DNA of 64,000 nt from positions 1 through 64,000 of the forward strand of contig DASYKY010000120.1 of NCBI GenBank assembly GCA_035995025.1. The letters run 5' to 3'. The translations under genes and the position numbers were made by a program. The stretch comes from Actinophytocola sp035995025. GTDB lineage: Bacteria; Actinomycetota; Actinomycetes; Mycobacteriales; Pseudonocardiaceae. The notes beneath the pieces were generated by a model that worked only from the letters and a program-made list of their open reading frames with translations, had not been told where the DNA came from and made no database searches. This document shows, piece by piece, positions 24,757 to 34,516 of this stretch (positions within the stretch are counted from its first letter, which is position 1; the number at the start of each line of letters is the position of its first letter).

Positions 24757-25698
24757 ATGGGCTTCGCAGCCGCACCTCATGGGAACGTGACGCGAGCCAG
24801 CCACACCCTTGCCGACGTAAGGGCGCGGGTCGCACGGCACCTCGTCGGCCGGCGGCACGAGCTCGACCTCGTGCTGTCGGCCGTCGCCGCCGGGCGGGAC
24901 CTGATCCTGGAGGGGCCGCCGGGCACCAGCAAGACCACGCTGCTGCGCGCGATCACCGCGGAGTGGGGCATCCCGCTGCTGTTCGTGGAGGGCAACGCGG
25001 ACCTCACGCCGGCCAAGCTCGTCGGGCACCACAACCCGGCCCGGGTGCTGCGCGAGGACTACACGGCGGACAACTTCGTCGACGGCCCGCTCGTGGAAGC
25101 CATGCGGCGCGGCGGTTTCCTCTACCTCGAGGAGTTCAACCGGGCGCCGGAGGACACGGTCAACACGCTGCTCACCGCGATGGCCGACCGCACGGTCGCG
25201 GTGCCACGGGTCGGCACGATCGCCGCGGCGCCGACGTTCCGGGTGATCGCGTCGATGAACCCGTACGACAACGTCGGCACCACGCGGCTGTCGACGAGCG
25301 TGCACGACCGGCTGTGCCGGCTCGCGATCGGCTACCAGGACGAGGAGGCCGAGCGCGGCATCGTCGCCCTGCGTGCTGGCGAGGCGGCGGAGCCGCTCGT
25401 CACCCGGCTGATCCCCGACGCGGTCGCGGTCACCCGCGCGACCCGCGAGCACCCCGACGTGCGGCAGGGCAGCAGCGTGCGTGGTGCGATCGACCTGGTG
25501 CTGGTGGCCGGGCAGCTCGCCGCGCTGCGCGCCGGCACCGACGAGTCCTACCCGGACCTCGTGTTCGACGCCATGGTCGTGGCGCTGTCCGGCCGCATCC
25601 ACCTCGACGAGGCGGCGGAGACGACGCCCGAGCGGGTGCTGCGCGAGATCTGGGAGGACCAGTTCGTGCTGCGCCCGGCCGCGGCGGCGCCGGGATGA
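24757..25698 (+). CDS. MoxR-family AAA+ ATPase
   Basis: A 313-aa ATPase. Walker A is GPPGTSKTT near residue 50, Walker B is FLYLEEFNRAPED near 120, sensor 1 is VIASMNPYDN near 168, and arginine-finger positions follow. It is paired with a VWA protein immediately downstream. MoxR/VWA pairs (CoxD/CoxE, NorQ/NorD, CbbQ/CbbO) act as chaperones that load metal centres or activate enzymes. Here the pair may mature a dehydrogenase of this pathway (inference from position). Confidence 0.87.
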   Translation: MGFAAAPHGNVTRASHTLADVRARVARHLVGRRHELDLVLSAVAAGRDLILEGPPGTSKTTLLRAITAEWGIPLLFVEGNADLTPAKLVGHHNPARVLREDYTADNFVDGPLVEAMRRGGFLYLEEFNRAPEDTVNTLLTAMADRTVAVPRVGTIAAAPTFRVIASMNPYDNVGTTRLSTSVHDRLCRLAIGYQDEEAERGIVALRAGEAAEPLVTRLIPDAVAVTRATREHPDVRQGSSVRGAIDLVLVAGQLAALRAGTDESYPDLVFDAMVVALSGRIHLDEAAETTPERVLREIWEDQFVLRPAAAAPG

Positions 25699-25761
25699 AG
25701 GCCGGTCGAGGCTGACTCGCCGGTCCGCCGCCGCCCGGGGCCGCGGCCGGGCGCGAAACCC

Positions 25762-26676
25762 TTGCGGCGCAAGCCCAAGCAGCTCACCGACGAGCCGGTC
25801 CTGTTCCAGCGGGCCGGGTCCGGTGCGGGTGGCGTGGTGCTGACGGGCAGCCGGCCCGGCGGCGGCCGCTCGCGCGGGGCGGGTGGGCCCGGCGGGTTCA
25901 CCGACGAGCAGGCCGAGCTGGTCACGCTGCCGGCCGACGGGCCGGGCCCGGACCCGGGCGTGCTCGCCACGGCCCGGCGGATCGCCGCGCGCCTCGCCGT
26001 GCCGCGGGCCCGTCGCGAGCCGGCCGCGCGGCGCGGTGCCGGCAGGCTCGCGAGCCTGCCCTACCGCGGCGGCTCGGACGACATCGACCTCGACCGCACC
26101 ATCGAGGTACTGGCCGAGCGGCCCGTGCCCGAGGACGAGGACATCGTGGTGCGCGAGCGGGTGCGCAGCAGGCGCAGCGTCGTGCTCGCGGTGGACGTGT
26201 CCGGGTCGATGCGCGGCGAGCGGATCCGCACCGCCGCGGCGACGGTCGGCGCGCTGGCGGGGGAGCTGCGCCGCGACGACCTCGCCGTGCTGGCGTTCTG
26301 GTCCGACGCGGCCGTGCTGGTGCACCTGGGCCACCGCGTCGAGCCGCTGTCCCTTGTGGACACCCTGCTGCGCATCCCGGCCAGGGGCCTGACGAACGTG
26401 GCGTTCCCGCTTGGCGTCGCGGCCGTGGAGCTGGCCCGCGTCCCGGCCGTGGACGCGCGCACGATCCTGCTGTCCGACGCCGTGCACAACGCCGGGCCCG
26501 ACCCCCGCCCGTTCGCGGCCCGCCTGCCGCGCCTGGACGTGCTGCTCGACGTGGCCGGCGAGCACGACGTCGACCTGGCCCGCGAGCTGGCGGCCGCGGG
26601 ACACGGGCGTGCCTTCCGCATCCGCACCCACCGCGACGTCGCCCCGGCGCTCCGCGAGCTGTTCACGAGCCGCTGA
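25762..26676 (+). CDS. VWA-domain protein, partner of MoxR ATPase
   Basis: A 304-aa protein with a basic, Gly-rich N-terminus and a C-terminal von Willebrand A domain (from residue ~135). Its MIDAS motif is DVSGSM near 151, a conserved Thr lies in the GLTNVAF loop, and a later Asp is in LLSDAVHN. This resembles CoxE/NorD-type cochaperones. No ATG or good ribosome site exists between the MoxR stop (25698) and residue 1; the TTG at 25762 is the best visible start. The 3' end overlaps the convergent antiporter gene by 14 bp. Confidence 0.8.
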   Translation: MRRKPKQLTDEPVLFQRAGSGAGGVVLTGSRPGGGRSRGAGGPGGFTDEQAELVTLPADGPGPDPGVLATARRIAARLAVPRARREPAARRGAGRLASLPYRGGSDDIDLDRTIEVLAERPVPEDEDIVVRERVRSRRSVVLAVDVSGSMRGERIRTAAATVGALAGELRRDDLAVLAFWSDAAVLVHLGHRVEPLSLVDTLLRIPARGLTNVAFPLGVAAVELARVPAVDARTILLSDAVHNAGPDPRPFAARLPRLDVLLDVAGEHDVDLARELAAAGHGRAFRIRTHRDVAPALRELFTSR

Positions 26677-27841
26677 CGTCCACCGGCCGGTCCGGGCGGT
26701 GCAGCGCCGACGCGACCGCGGGAAGGACCAGCACGGTGAGCACGCCCGCGCCGACCAGGGCCGCCGCGTTCTCCGGCAGCATCGTGCCGTTGCGCAGGCC
26801 GATCTCGGACAGCGCCACCAGCAGCGGCAGGGTCGTCGCGGTGATCAGCGCGGTCTCGACGCGCTCGCGCAAGTCCAGCTTCCCGCGGTAGACCAGCAGC
26901 GCGGGCAGGCCGCGCACGACGAGCATGAGCACGAAGAACAGCAGGACCCGCAGCGGCGCGTCGATGATCGAGCGGATGTCCAGGCCCATGCCCGAGTACA
27001 CGAAGAACAGCGGCACGAAGAAGCCGTAGCCGACCGCGTCCAGCTTGAACTCCATCGTCGTGGCGCTCGCGCCGATCCAGCGGCGCAGCACCATGCCGGC
27101 CAGGAACGCGCCGAGCACCGCGTCGAGGTGGAACTCGTTGGTCACCGCGAGCAGGAGGATCAGCAGCAGCAACGTCGCGCGCAGCACGATCTGCGACGTC
27201 TCGTGCTGGCCCAGCGCGACCACCGTGCCCAGCCTGCTCTCCCGCCGCACCACCCGCGGCGCGACCGCCAGCAGCACCGCCAGCACGCCGACGCTGGCGA
27301 GCGAGATGAGCGCCACGAACCGGGTCTGCGTGCCGAGGAAGATCGCGATCGCCAGGATCGGGAACAGCTCGCCGACCGCTCCGGCGGCGAGCAGGTAGCG
27401 CCCGAGTCTGCCGTGCAGCAGCCCCTTCTCCCGCAGCACCGGCAGCAGCGTGCCGAGCGCGGTGGTGGTCAGCCCGAGCGCCACCGGCACGTAGGCGTCC
27501 ACCACGCCGGCGAACGCCAGCACCCCGACCACCAACAGCGCGAGCACGACCGACACCAGCCACGCGAGGATCGCCCGCCGGCCCGGTTCCTGGCCGAACA
27601 GCCGCAGGTCCACCTCGTAACCGGCGAGCAGGAACACGAACCCGAGCCCCACCTCGGCCAGGATCCGCACGTCGCCCGGCGAGCCGAGCCCGAGACCCTC
27701 CGGCCCGATGACGATCCCGCCCGCGATCAGCAGCACGACCTGCGGCACCCGCAGCCGCGGGAACAACCCCAGCAGCACCGGCGCCAGCAACGACACCACG
27801 GCGACCGCCAGCAGCGAGCCGATCCCGATCTCACCGTCCAC
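26663..27841 (-). CDS. Cation:proton antiporter (Kef/CPA2 type)
   Basis: A ~392-aa polytopic membrane protein with about 11-12 helices. Recognisable segments are PQVVLLIAGGIVIGPEGLGL, FLLAGYEVDLRLFG, and the later LGAFLAGMVLRRW with FVPLFFVYSGMGLD, typical of the Na+/H+ exchanger domain. It lacks the cytoplasmic RCK/TrkA domain of full KefB/C. The GTG at 27841 has AGGGGG six bases upstream; another GTG at 27874 is in frame. It probably exchanges K+ or Na+ for protons. Confidence 0.83.
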   Translation of the reverse strand: MDGEIGIGSLLAVAVVSLLAPVLLGLFPRLRVPQVVLLIAGGIVIGPEGLGLGSPGDVRILAEVGLGFVFLLAGYEVDLRLFGQEPGRRAILAWLVSVVLALLVVGVLAFAGVVDAYVPVALGLTTTALGTLLPVLREKGLLHGRLGRYLLAAGAVGELFPILAIAIFLGTQTRFVALISLASVGVLAVLLAVAPRVVRRESRLGTVVALGQHETSQIVLRATLLLLILLLAVTNEFHLDAVLGAFLAGMVLRRWIGASATTMEFKLDAVGYGFFVPLFFVYSGMGLDIRSIIDAPLRVLLFFVLMLVVRGLPALLVYRGKLDLRERVETALITATTLPLLVALSEIGLRNGTMLPENAAALVGAGVLTVLVLPAVASALHRPDRPVDVSGS

Positions 27842-28041
27842 CTGGAGCCCCCTGTCGGTCGTGGTGCACCTCACATTATGAGTCGCGCCCAGGCTGACAT
27901 GCGTTTACGTGCGGTCGATCACCGGGCCTTCCCGGCAATCCCGGCATCTCGCCGTAACGCGGCCGGTACACGGCATTTACATAGGCGTCTAATGGACCTG
28001 CACGTTGTGTAGTCACATGAACACGAACTGGGAGGCATCAC

Positions 28042-29877
28042 ATGTGCGGCATCACCGGCTGGGTCGCGTTCCGCCACGACCTGCGCGGCGAGCAGGCGAC
28101 CCTGGACGCGATGACCGAGACGATGGCCTGCCGCGGGCCGGACGACCGGGGCACGTTCGTCACCGAGCACGGCGCGCTCGGCCACCGCAGGCTGGCCGTC
28201 ATCGACCTGCCCGGCGGCCGGCAGCCGATGCGGGTGGACACCCCGGACGGGCCGGTCGCCCTCGTCTACTCCGGCGAGGCCTACAACTTCACCGAGCTGC
28301 GCGCGGTCCTCGCCGGCCGCGGGCACGCGTTCACCACCGACTCCGACACCGAGGTGGTGCTGCGTGCCTACCTGGAGTGGGGCACCGGGCTCGCCGAGCG
28401 GCTCAACGGCATGTACGCGTTCGCGATCTGGGACGGCCGCACCGGCCGGCTGGTGATGGTGCGCGACCGCATGGGCATCAAGCCCTTCTACTACAGCGAG
28501 ACCGCCGACGGCGTGCTGTTCGGCTCCGAGCCGAAGGCCATCCTCGCCAACCCGGCCGTCGAGCCGACCGTGACCATCGACGGCTTCCGCGAGCTGTTCG
28601 CCTTCGTCAAGACGCCCGGCAAGGCCGTGTGGGACGGCATGCGCGAGGTCGAGCCGGGCACCGTCGTGACCGTCGACCGCGACGGCCTCCGCGCCGCCCG
28701 CTACTGGCGCATCGAGACCCGCGAGCACACCGACGACCGGGACACCACCGTCGCGCACGTGCGTGAGCTGCTCGAGGACATCGTGCGCCGCCAGCTCATC
28801 GCCGACGTGCCACGGTGCACGCTGCTCTCCGGCGGCCTGGACTCGTCGGCGATGACCGCGATCGCCGCGCGGCAACTCGGCGTCGCGGGCGAGACCGTGC
28901 GCAGCTTCGCCGTCGACTTCGTCGGCCAGACGGAGAACTTCGTGCCCGACGAGATGCGCGGCACGCCCGACGGGCCGTACGTGCACGACGTCGCCGAGCT
29001 GTCGCGCACCGACCACCAGGACATCGTGCTGGCCGCCGGCGAGCTCGCCGACCCGGCCGTGCGCGAGACCGTCATCCGCGCCCGGGACACCCCGGCCGGG
29101 ATGGGCGACATGGACGCCTCGCTGTACCTGCTCTTCAAGGCCATCCGCGGCCAGTCGACGGTCGCGCTGTCCGGCGAGTCGGCCGACGAGGTGTTCGGCG
29201 GGTACCGGCAGTTCTTCGACCCGGAGGCGCAGCAGGCGCACACGTTCCCGTGGCTGGTCCAGTTCCAGCGTCACGTCGGCGAGGAGGACGGCTACCTCGC
29301 ACAGGGCTTCGCGCACGCGCTCGACCTCGAGCGGTACGTGGCGGACTGCTACTCCTCGGCGATCGCGGGCATCGAGCGGCTCGACGGCGAGGACGACTTC
29401 GAGTGGCGGATGCGCAAGATCTGCTACCTGCACCTGAACCACTTCGTGAAGATCCTGCTGGACCGCAAGGACCGGATGTCGATGGCGGTGGGCCTGGAGG
29501 TACGGGTGCCGTTCTGCGACCACCGGCTCGTCGAGTACGTCTACAACACGCCGTGGTCGCTCAAGACCTACGACGGCCGGGAGAAGTCGCTGCTGCGCGG
29601 CGCCACCCGCGACGTGCTGCCGCAGTCGGTCGCCGAGCGGGTCAAGTCGCCCTATCCGTCCACACAGGACTCCAAGTACGTGGTGGCGCTGCAGAACCAG
29701 GCACGCGAGTACCTCGCCGACCCCGGCCACGCCGTGTTCGAGATCATCGGCCGCGACTGGCTCGCGCGCACGGTCGAGGCGAGCGACCTGGGCATGCGGG
29801 TGCGCTATGGGCTGGAGCGGGTGCTCAACCTGGCGGTGTGGCTGGACATGTACTCGCCGGTGCTGAAACTCTCCTGA
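28042..29877 (+). CDS. asnB: Asparagine synthetase, glutamine-hydrolysing
   Basis: A 611-aa two-domain enzyme. Cys2 of MCGITGW is the glutaminase nucleophile. CRGPDDRG and LGHRRLAVIDLP follow, and the C-terminal synthetase domain has the ATP pyrophosphatase loop LLSGGLDSSA near residue 262 and SGESADEVFGGY near 383. It makes Asn from Asp with Gln and ATP. The ATG is preceded by GGGAGG. A MarR regulator starts two bases after the stop, suggesting a shared transcript. A lone copy like this can be housekeeping or stress-induced amidotransfer. Confidence 0.92.
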   Translation: MCGITGWVAFRHDLRGEQATLDAMTETMACRGPDDRGTFVTEHGALGHRRLAVIDLPGGRQPMRVDTPDGPVALVYSGEAYNFTELRAVLAGRGHAFTTDSDTEVVLRAYLEWGTGLAERLNGMYAFAIWDGRTGRLVMVRDRMGIKPFYYSETADGVLFGSEPKAILANPAVEPTVTIDGFRELFAFVKTPGKAVWDGMREVEPGTVVTVDRDGLRAARYWRIETREHTDDRDTTVAHVRELLEDIVRRQLIADVPRCTLLSGGLDSSAMTAIAARQLGVAGETVRSFAVDFVGQTENFVPDEMRGTPDGPYVHDVAELSRTDHQDIVLAAGELADPAVRETVIRARDTPAGMGDMDASLYLLFKAIRGQSTVALSGESADEVFGGYRQFFDPEAQQAHTFPWLVQFQRHVGEEDGYLAQGFAHALDLERYVADCYSSAIAGIERLDGEDDFEWRMRKICYLHLNHFVKILLDRKDRMSMAVGLEVRVPFCDHRLVEYVYNTPWSLKTYDGREKSLLRGATRDVLPQSVAERVKSPYPSTQDSKYVVALQNQAREYLADPGHAVFEIIGRDWLARTVEASDLGMRVRYGLERVLNLAVWLDMYSPVLKLS

Positions 29878-29879
29878 GC

Positions 29880-30341
29880 ATGGCGCGAACGGTCGGTACG
29901 GAGCAGGCCCTGGAGCTGGTGGTGGCGATGCACCGCCTGCTGCGGGGCCTGCGCCGCACGGCCGACGCGGCGGGGCTCGCGCCCACGCAGCTCATCGTCC
30001 TGGCGCTGCTCCTCCAGCACGGCCCGTCGCGGATCGGCGAGCTGGCCGGGCGCGTGCCGTGCTCCCAGCCGACCGCGACGGTCGCCGTCGCCGGCCTGCA
30101 GACCGCCGGCCTCGCCCGCCGTGAGCCCGACCCCACCGACGGCCGCGCCACCCGCGTACACGTCACCGACGCCGGCCGGGCGGCCCTGTACTCGGTGGCC
30201 CACGGCGAGGCCGAGACGCTGGCGTCCCTGCTGACGTCGCTGCCGGCCGCGGACGTCGACCTGCTCCTCGCCGCGGCCCCGCTGCTTGCCAACCTCGCGG
30301 AACGCGTCCGCACCGGAGGCCTTGCCACGGTCCGCGAATAA
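29880..30341 (+). CDS. MarR-family transcriptional regulator
   Basis: A 153-aa winged-helix protein. It has RIGELAGRVPCSQPTATVAVAGLQTAGL as recognition region, the wing motif RREPDPTDGRATRVHVT, and a helical dimerisation tail. ATG 29880 lies two bases after the asparagine synthetase stop. The target and ligand are unknown. Confidence 0.85.
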   Translation: MARTVGTEQALELVVAMHRLLRGLRRTADAAGLAPTQLIVLALLLQHGPSRIGELAGRVPCSQPTATVAVAGLQTAGLARREPDPTDGRATRVHVTDAGRAALYSVAHGEAETLASLLTSLPAADVDLLLAAAPLLANLAERVRTGGLATVRE

Positions 30342-30360
30342 CACCCGCGCACACCAGTGT

Positions 30361-30488
30361 CTGTCCACAAGTCGCGCGGTTGTCCACATGTGGATCTTGG
30401 CGACCCAATTTGCCGGTGGCCACCGATAGACTGGCGCTGAGGGGTGCCCCCGGAGAGGGTGGGGGCAGCGTGGTGTTGTCGGCGCGCG
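30361..30488. repeat. Uninterrupted copy of the element's target site (attB-like), inverted
   Basis: Positions 30361-30450 match the reverse complement of 48738-48827 at 78 of 90 positions without gaps. Positions 30446-30485 match the reverse complement of the segment ending at 33633 with one mismatch in 40. The two homologies meet in the 5 bases GCCCC (30446-30450). This is what an unoccupied integration site looks like when compared with both ends of the element at 33.63-48.74 kb. The region also holds two DnaA-box-like TTGTCCACA strings (30362-30370 reversed, 30380-30388) and the palindrome TCCACATGTGGA. No gene lies in 30342-30567. Confidence 0.75.
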
Positions 30489-30567
30489 GACGCTTTGGCC
30501 GGATCGTGGGTTCGCGTTTCGGTGCGGCAGGCCGGTTCTGTCCTCGGGTCTCGGGAAACGGCGCGCG

Positions 30568-30996
30568 TCACGTCTCGTCGACGCGGCGGGCCAGCTCGTC
30601 GCGGCTGGCGCGCAGCCGCCGGGCCGGGTCGCCCAGCTCCGGTGCGATGGGGCAGCGCGCGGGGCGGTGCGCGGTCTTGGGAAACGCCAGCCGCACCGCG
30701 TAATGCACGAGCATGCAGTGCTGCATCATCAGCAGCGCGACGTGCTTGTACAGCGCGTCGATCGGGCCCGCCCGGTCCGCGTCGGCGGCCCAGCCGTGCA
30801 GGCGGTGGTACTCGCCCGCGACGTAACCACCCTCACGGGCGACCTCGGGACCAGGAAGCGCGATCGTCGCGCAGTCATGCAGCACGGCCTCGGCGCGGGG
30901 CTGCAGCGCGCAGCCGCGGTCGACGATCGCCAGCAGGGCGAGCAGTTGCAGCTCGACGTCGGCGTCGCCGGATAAGCGAGGTTCGCCGGACACCAC
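30568..30996 (-). CDS. Conserved hypothetical helical protein
   Basis: A 142-aa soluble protein, mostly helical, with three cysteines and a central segment EYHRLHGWAADADRAGPIDALYKH followed by hydrophobic LLMMQHCMLVHYAVRL. The ATG lies 6 bp from the end of the sigma-factor reading frame on the same strand, so it may be the last gene of that unit. I do not recognise the family. Confidence 0.6.
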   Translation of the reverse strand: MVSGEPRLSGDADVELQLLALLAIVDRGCALQPRAEAVLHDCATIALPGPEVAREGGYVAGEYHRLHGWAADADRAGPIDALYKHVALLMMQHCMLVHYAVRLAFPKTAHRPARCPIAPELGDPARRLRASRDELARRVDET

Positions 30997-31002
30997 CGAA
31001 TT

Positions 31003-32256
<1,254 letters not shown>

Positions 32257-32260
<4 letters not shown>

Positions 32261-32649
32261 CGGTCGTCGCCGCCGGGCCACATCACCGGCCGCAGCTCGA
32301 CCACGGCGCCAGGGTGGGGGAACGTCGCGGCGATCTCCTCGGCGCGGGCCCGGGTCTCGCAGTCGATGACGAAGAAGCCGGCGAGCTGCTCCTTCGTCTC
32401 CGCGTAGGGACCGTCGGTGGCGAGATGGCCCTCCGGGCGCCAGCCGTACAGCGTGGCGGAGGCCGGGTCGCCCAGCGCCTCACCCATGACGAGCTCGCCG
32501 GACGCGGAGATCTCGGTCATCAGCGCCTCGAACTGCCTGTCCATCTCCTGGTGCCGCTCCTCCGGCAGCGCCTTCGCCTCGGCGGTGTACCGCGACGTCG
32601 GGTGGCCCCACGGGTCAGGGTTGGCGTGGATCAGGATCACGTACTTCAT
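32257..32649 (-). CDS. YCII-family protein (DGPF domain)
   Basis: A 130-aa protein beginning MKYVILIHANPDPWG, with the DGPYAETKEQLAGFFVIDC segment diagnostic of YCII/DGPF-domain proteins. These are typically encoded directly upstream of DUF6596 ECF sigma factors, exactly as here. GAGGACG precedes the ATG. The biochemical role is not established; a regulator or sensor for the sigma factor is assumed from conserved linkage. Confidence 0.85.
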
Positions 32650-32798
32650 GGCTTCGTCCTCTCGTTGCTCTCGAGCCGTACACCCGGGACGACGGAGCCG
32701 GCCAGCAGTTCTCGACACATCGTGCCCGCGCGCGCAGTACTGTCGGGGTCGTGCGCGGCGTGTGGGAGCGTCCGCGCCGAGGGGAACGGGGAAGAAAC

Positions 32799-32927
32799 AT
32801 GTCCGAGCACGGTGTCATGACCACACCCATCTTCGACGAGCTGCGCAGCGAGACCGGCATCGACCTGGCCGACGAGCAGCCCGTGGAGGACGCGCTCGAG
32901 GACGAGGAGGTCCGCGCCGCGGGCTGA
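32799..32927 (+). CDS. Small acidic peptide (42 aa)
   Basis: A 42-codon reading frame (starts MSEHGVMTTPIFDELRSE, ends EEVRAAG) with GGGGAAG upstream of ATG 32799 and a biased third position. It is strongly acidic, without cysteine or a membrane segment. It ends 28 bp before a SAM-dependent methyltransferase on the same strand, so the two may be cotranscribed. No family is recognised; a regulatory peptide or modified peptide precursor is possible but unsupported. Confidence 0.45.
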   Translation: MSEHGVMTTPIFDELRSETGIDLADEQPVEDALEDEEVRAAG

Positions 32928-32955
32928 ACCGGCGTCGCGACGGTAACGTCGAGAG

Positions 32956-33519
32956 ATGCCGATGAACGCTGTCCACCGCCGGCTGTGCCAGTCGGACGGG
33001 TGGGCCGCGCGGATGCGTACGCAAGTGCTGCCGTGGGCGTTGCGCGGCGTGCCGCTGGACGGCGACGTCCTGGAGATCGGCCCGGGCTACGGGATCACCA
33101 CGCGCTGGCTGACCGAGCAGGGCGGCCGCGTCACCGCGCTCGAGGTGGACCCGGCGCTCGCGGCCGGCCTGCGGACGATGTTCGCCGGCCTCGTCGACGT
33201 CCATGAGGGCGACGGCGCCGACCTGCCGCTGCCCGACGCCGCCTTCGACGCGGTCGTCTGCTTCACGATGCTGCACCACGTGCCGTCACCGTCGCGGCAG
33301 GACCGGCTGTTCGCGGAGGCGGCGCGTGTGCTGCGCCCGGGCGGGGTGTTCGCGGGCTCGGACAGCAGGCTGAGCCTGCGGTTCCGCCTGCTGCACATCG
33401 GCGACACGATGGTCCCGGTCGACCCGGCGGGCCTGCCGGACCGGCTACGCGCCGCGGGCTTCCACGGCGCGGAGGTGGAACCGGGCGGCCGCTCGTTCCG
33501 CTTCCACGCCACCCGCTGA
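32956..33519 (+). CDS. Class I SAM-dependent methyltransferase
   Basis: A 187-aa Rossmann-fold methyltransferase. Motif I is LEIGPGYGITT near residue 38, the acidic residue ending strand 2 is in LEVDPAL, motif II is AVVCFTMLHHV, and motif III is VLRPGGVFAGSDS. It is the last chromosomal gene before the integrated element. The substrate is unknown. Confidence 0.85.
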   Translation: MPMNAVHRRLCQSDGWAARMRTQVLPWALRGVPLDGDVLEIGPGYGITTRWLTEQGGRVTALEVDPALAAGLRTMFAGLVDVHEGDGADLPLPDAAFDAVVCFTMLHHVPSPSRQDRLFAEAARVLRPGGVFAGSDSRLSLRFRLLHIGDTMVPVDPAGLPDRLRAAGFHGAEVEPGGRSFRFHATR

Positions 33520-33591
33520 ACCAGCGCACTCGCCGCCAATCACAGCGCAACCGCGTGATCCGAACCAAGACCTTCGCGCACACCCGTAACG

Positions 33592-33633
33592 CGGCGCCGA
33601 CAACAACACGCTGCCCCCACCCTCTCCGGGGGC
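33592..33633. other. Element end, att half shared with 30.45 kb
   Basis: The reverse complement of this stretch (GCCCCCGGAGAGGGTGGGGG and onward) matches 30446-30485 with a single mismatch. Homology begins at the GCCCC core (reverse complement of 33629-33633). Bases just inside the element (33634-33660) are unrelated to 30.4 kb. This is the chromosomal half of one attachment junction. The GCCCCC/GGGGGC arms can also form a short hairpin. Confidence 0.7.
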
Positions 33634-33819
33634 TACCAGTGATTTGGTTACATACTTGTGACCGGCGCATCCTCGTGTGGCGCCGTCATTCAGCTCTCCT
33701 GGTCAGCTGGGTTGACGATTTGGGGCACCGGCCCGGCCGACACACCCAACTACCAAAGCGCCGACTCGAACAAGCGTTCCTTACACTTGTGCTGAAGTGG
33801 GCATCCCGGAGGGGCTTCT

Positions 33820-34335
33820 ATGAGTGACGAAGGCCGTACATCCCGACCTGAAAGGGTCGGCCAGTCCGCCACCAGCAAGGCGTTCGCCACGCCGGCCACC
33901 GCCGGGCTACTCGGCGCGCTCGGCGAGTCCGCCACCAGCAAGATGTTCGGCGCGCTCGGCGAGTCCGCCACCAGCAAGGCGTTCGCCGGACTCGGCAACT
34001 TCGACGTAAGCACGGCGCTCGTCGATTCTCTTGGCGCGTTCAACCCGGTTGTGGGGGTCTCGATCCCGCCTACTCGTCCGGCGAGCCCGACTACGACAGC
34101 CGATGCCGTATCGGCAGGTGAGACGTCGACCGACGATGGACAAGGTCGACGACTTACTCCCTTGGAAGCTGTCGTGCTGATTGCGGCTGCATTGGGAGGC
34201 GAACTCGCTGTCGTTATGATCTTGAGCTGGCCGGAGCTATTCAATGCTGTCAATGCGGTGGTCAGCTTTGATTCGGCCTTCGTCGCGCTCGTTGCGATTG
34301 TGGCCGCAGTCGTGATCAGATTCGCCCGCCGCTGA
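33820..34335 (+). CDS. Membrane protein with ESATSK repeats
   Basis: A 171-aa protein. The N-terminal ~65 residues contain three copies of a Q/E-S-A-T-S-K-x-F unit; the second and third copies derive from a near-exact 48-bp DNA repeat. A Pro/Thr-rich linker precedes two predicted transmembrane helices (residues ~105-165) and a short basic end. GGAGGGG precedes ATG 33820. It is the outermost cargo gene at the left end of the element. No known family is recognised; it may be a surface-exclusion or spread protein. Confidence 0.6.
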   Translation: MSDEGRTSRPERVGQSATSKAFATPATAGLLGALGESATSKMFGALGESATSKAFAGLGNFDVSTALVDSLGAFNPVVGVSIPPTRPASPTTTADAVSAGETSTDDGQGRRLTPLEAVVLIAAALGGELAVVMILSWPELFNAVNAVVSFDSAFVALVAIVAAVVIRFARR

Positions 34336-34516
34336 GATAGCCCGGATGCTCGGAGTAGCCACGCTGTCATCATCGACGGCACTACGTGTTCGTGCGGCTG
34401 GCGAGTCGTACGGCACGATGGATTCGTGACACGCCTACTCGCATTGGACGGATTCGGTTCCTCGGCGTGATCGATAGTCACTGGCCGACCCAGCGCCGAC
34501 GGTACAAGATGACACG

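Noticed and set aside
21480..26676. Complete mycofactocin biosynthetic cluster
   Set aside because: No MftA-like precursor (ending in the expected C-terminal Val-Tyr), MftC radical SAM or MftF glycosyltransferase is here; the radical SAM at 41.6 kb has its own different precursor.
30361..30400. Possible chromosomal origin because of DnaA-box-like motifs
   Set aside because: Only two boxes, no dnaA/dnaN/parAB neighbours, and a second similar copy at 48.8 kb; better explained as an interspersed repeat used as an integration target.
33592..33633. Hairpin read as a terminator for the methyltransferase gene
   Set aside because: The GCCCCC/GGGGGC arms are short and the same sequence recurs at 30.45 kb as part of the integration site, so att function explains it better; a secondary terminator role is not excluded.
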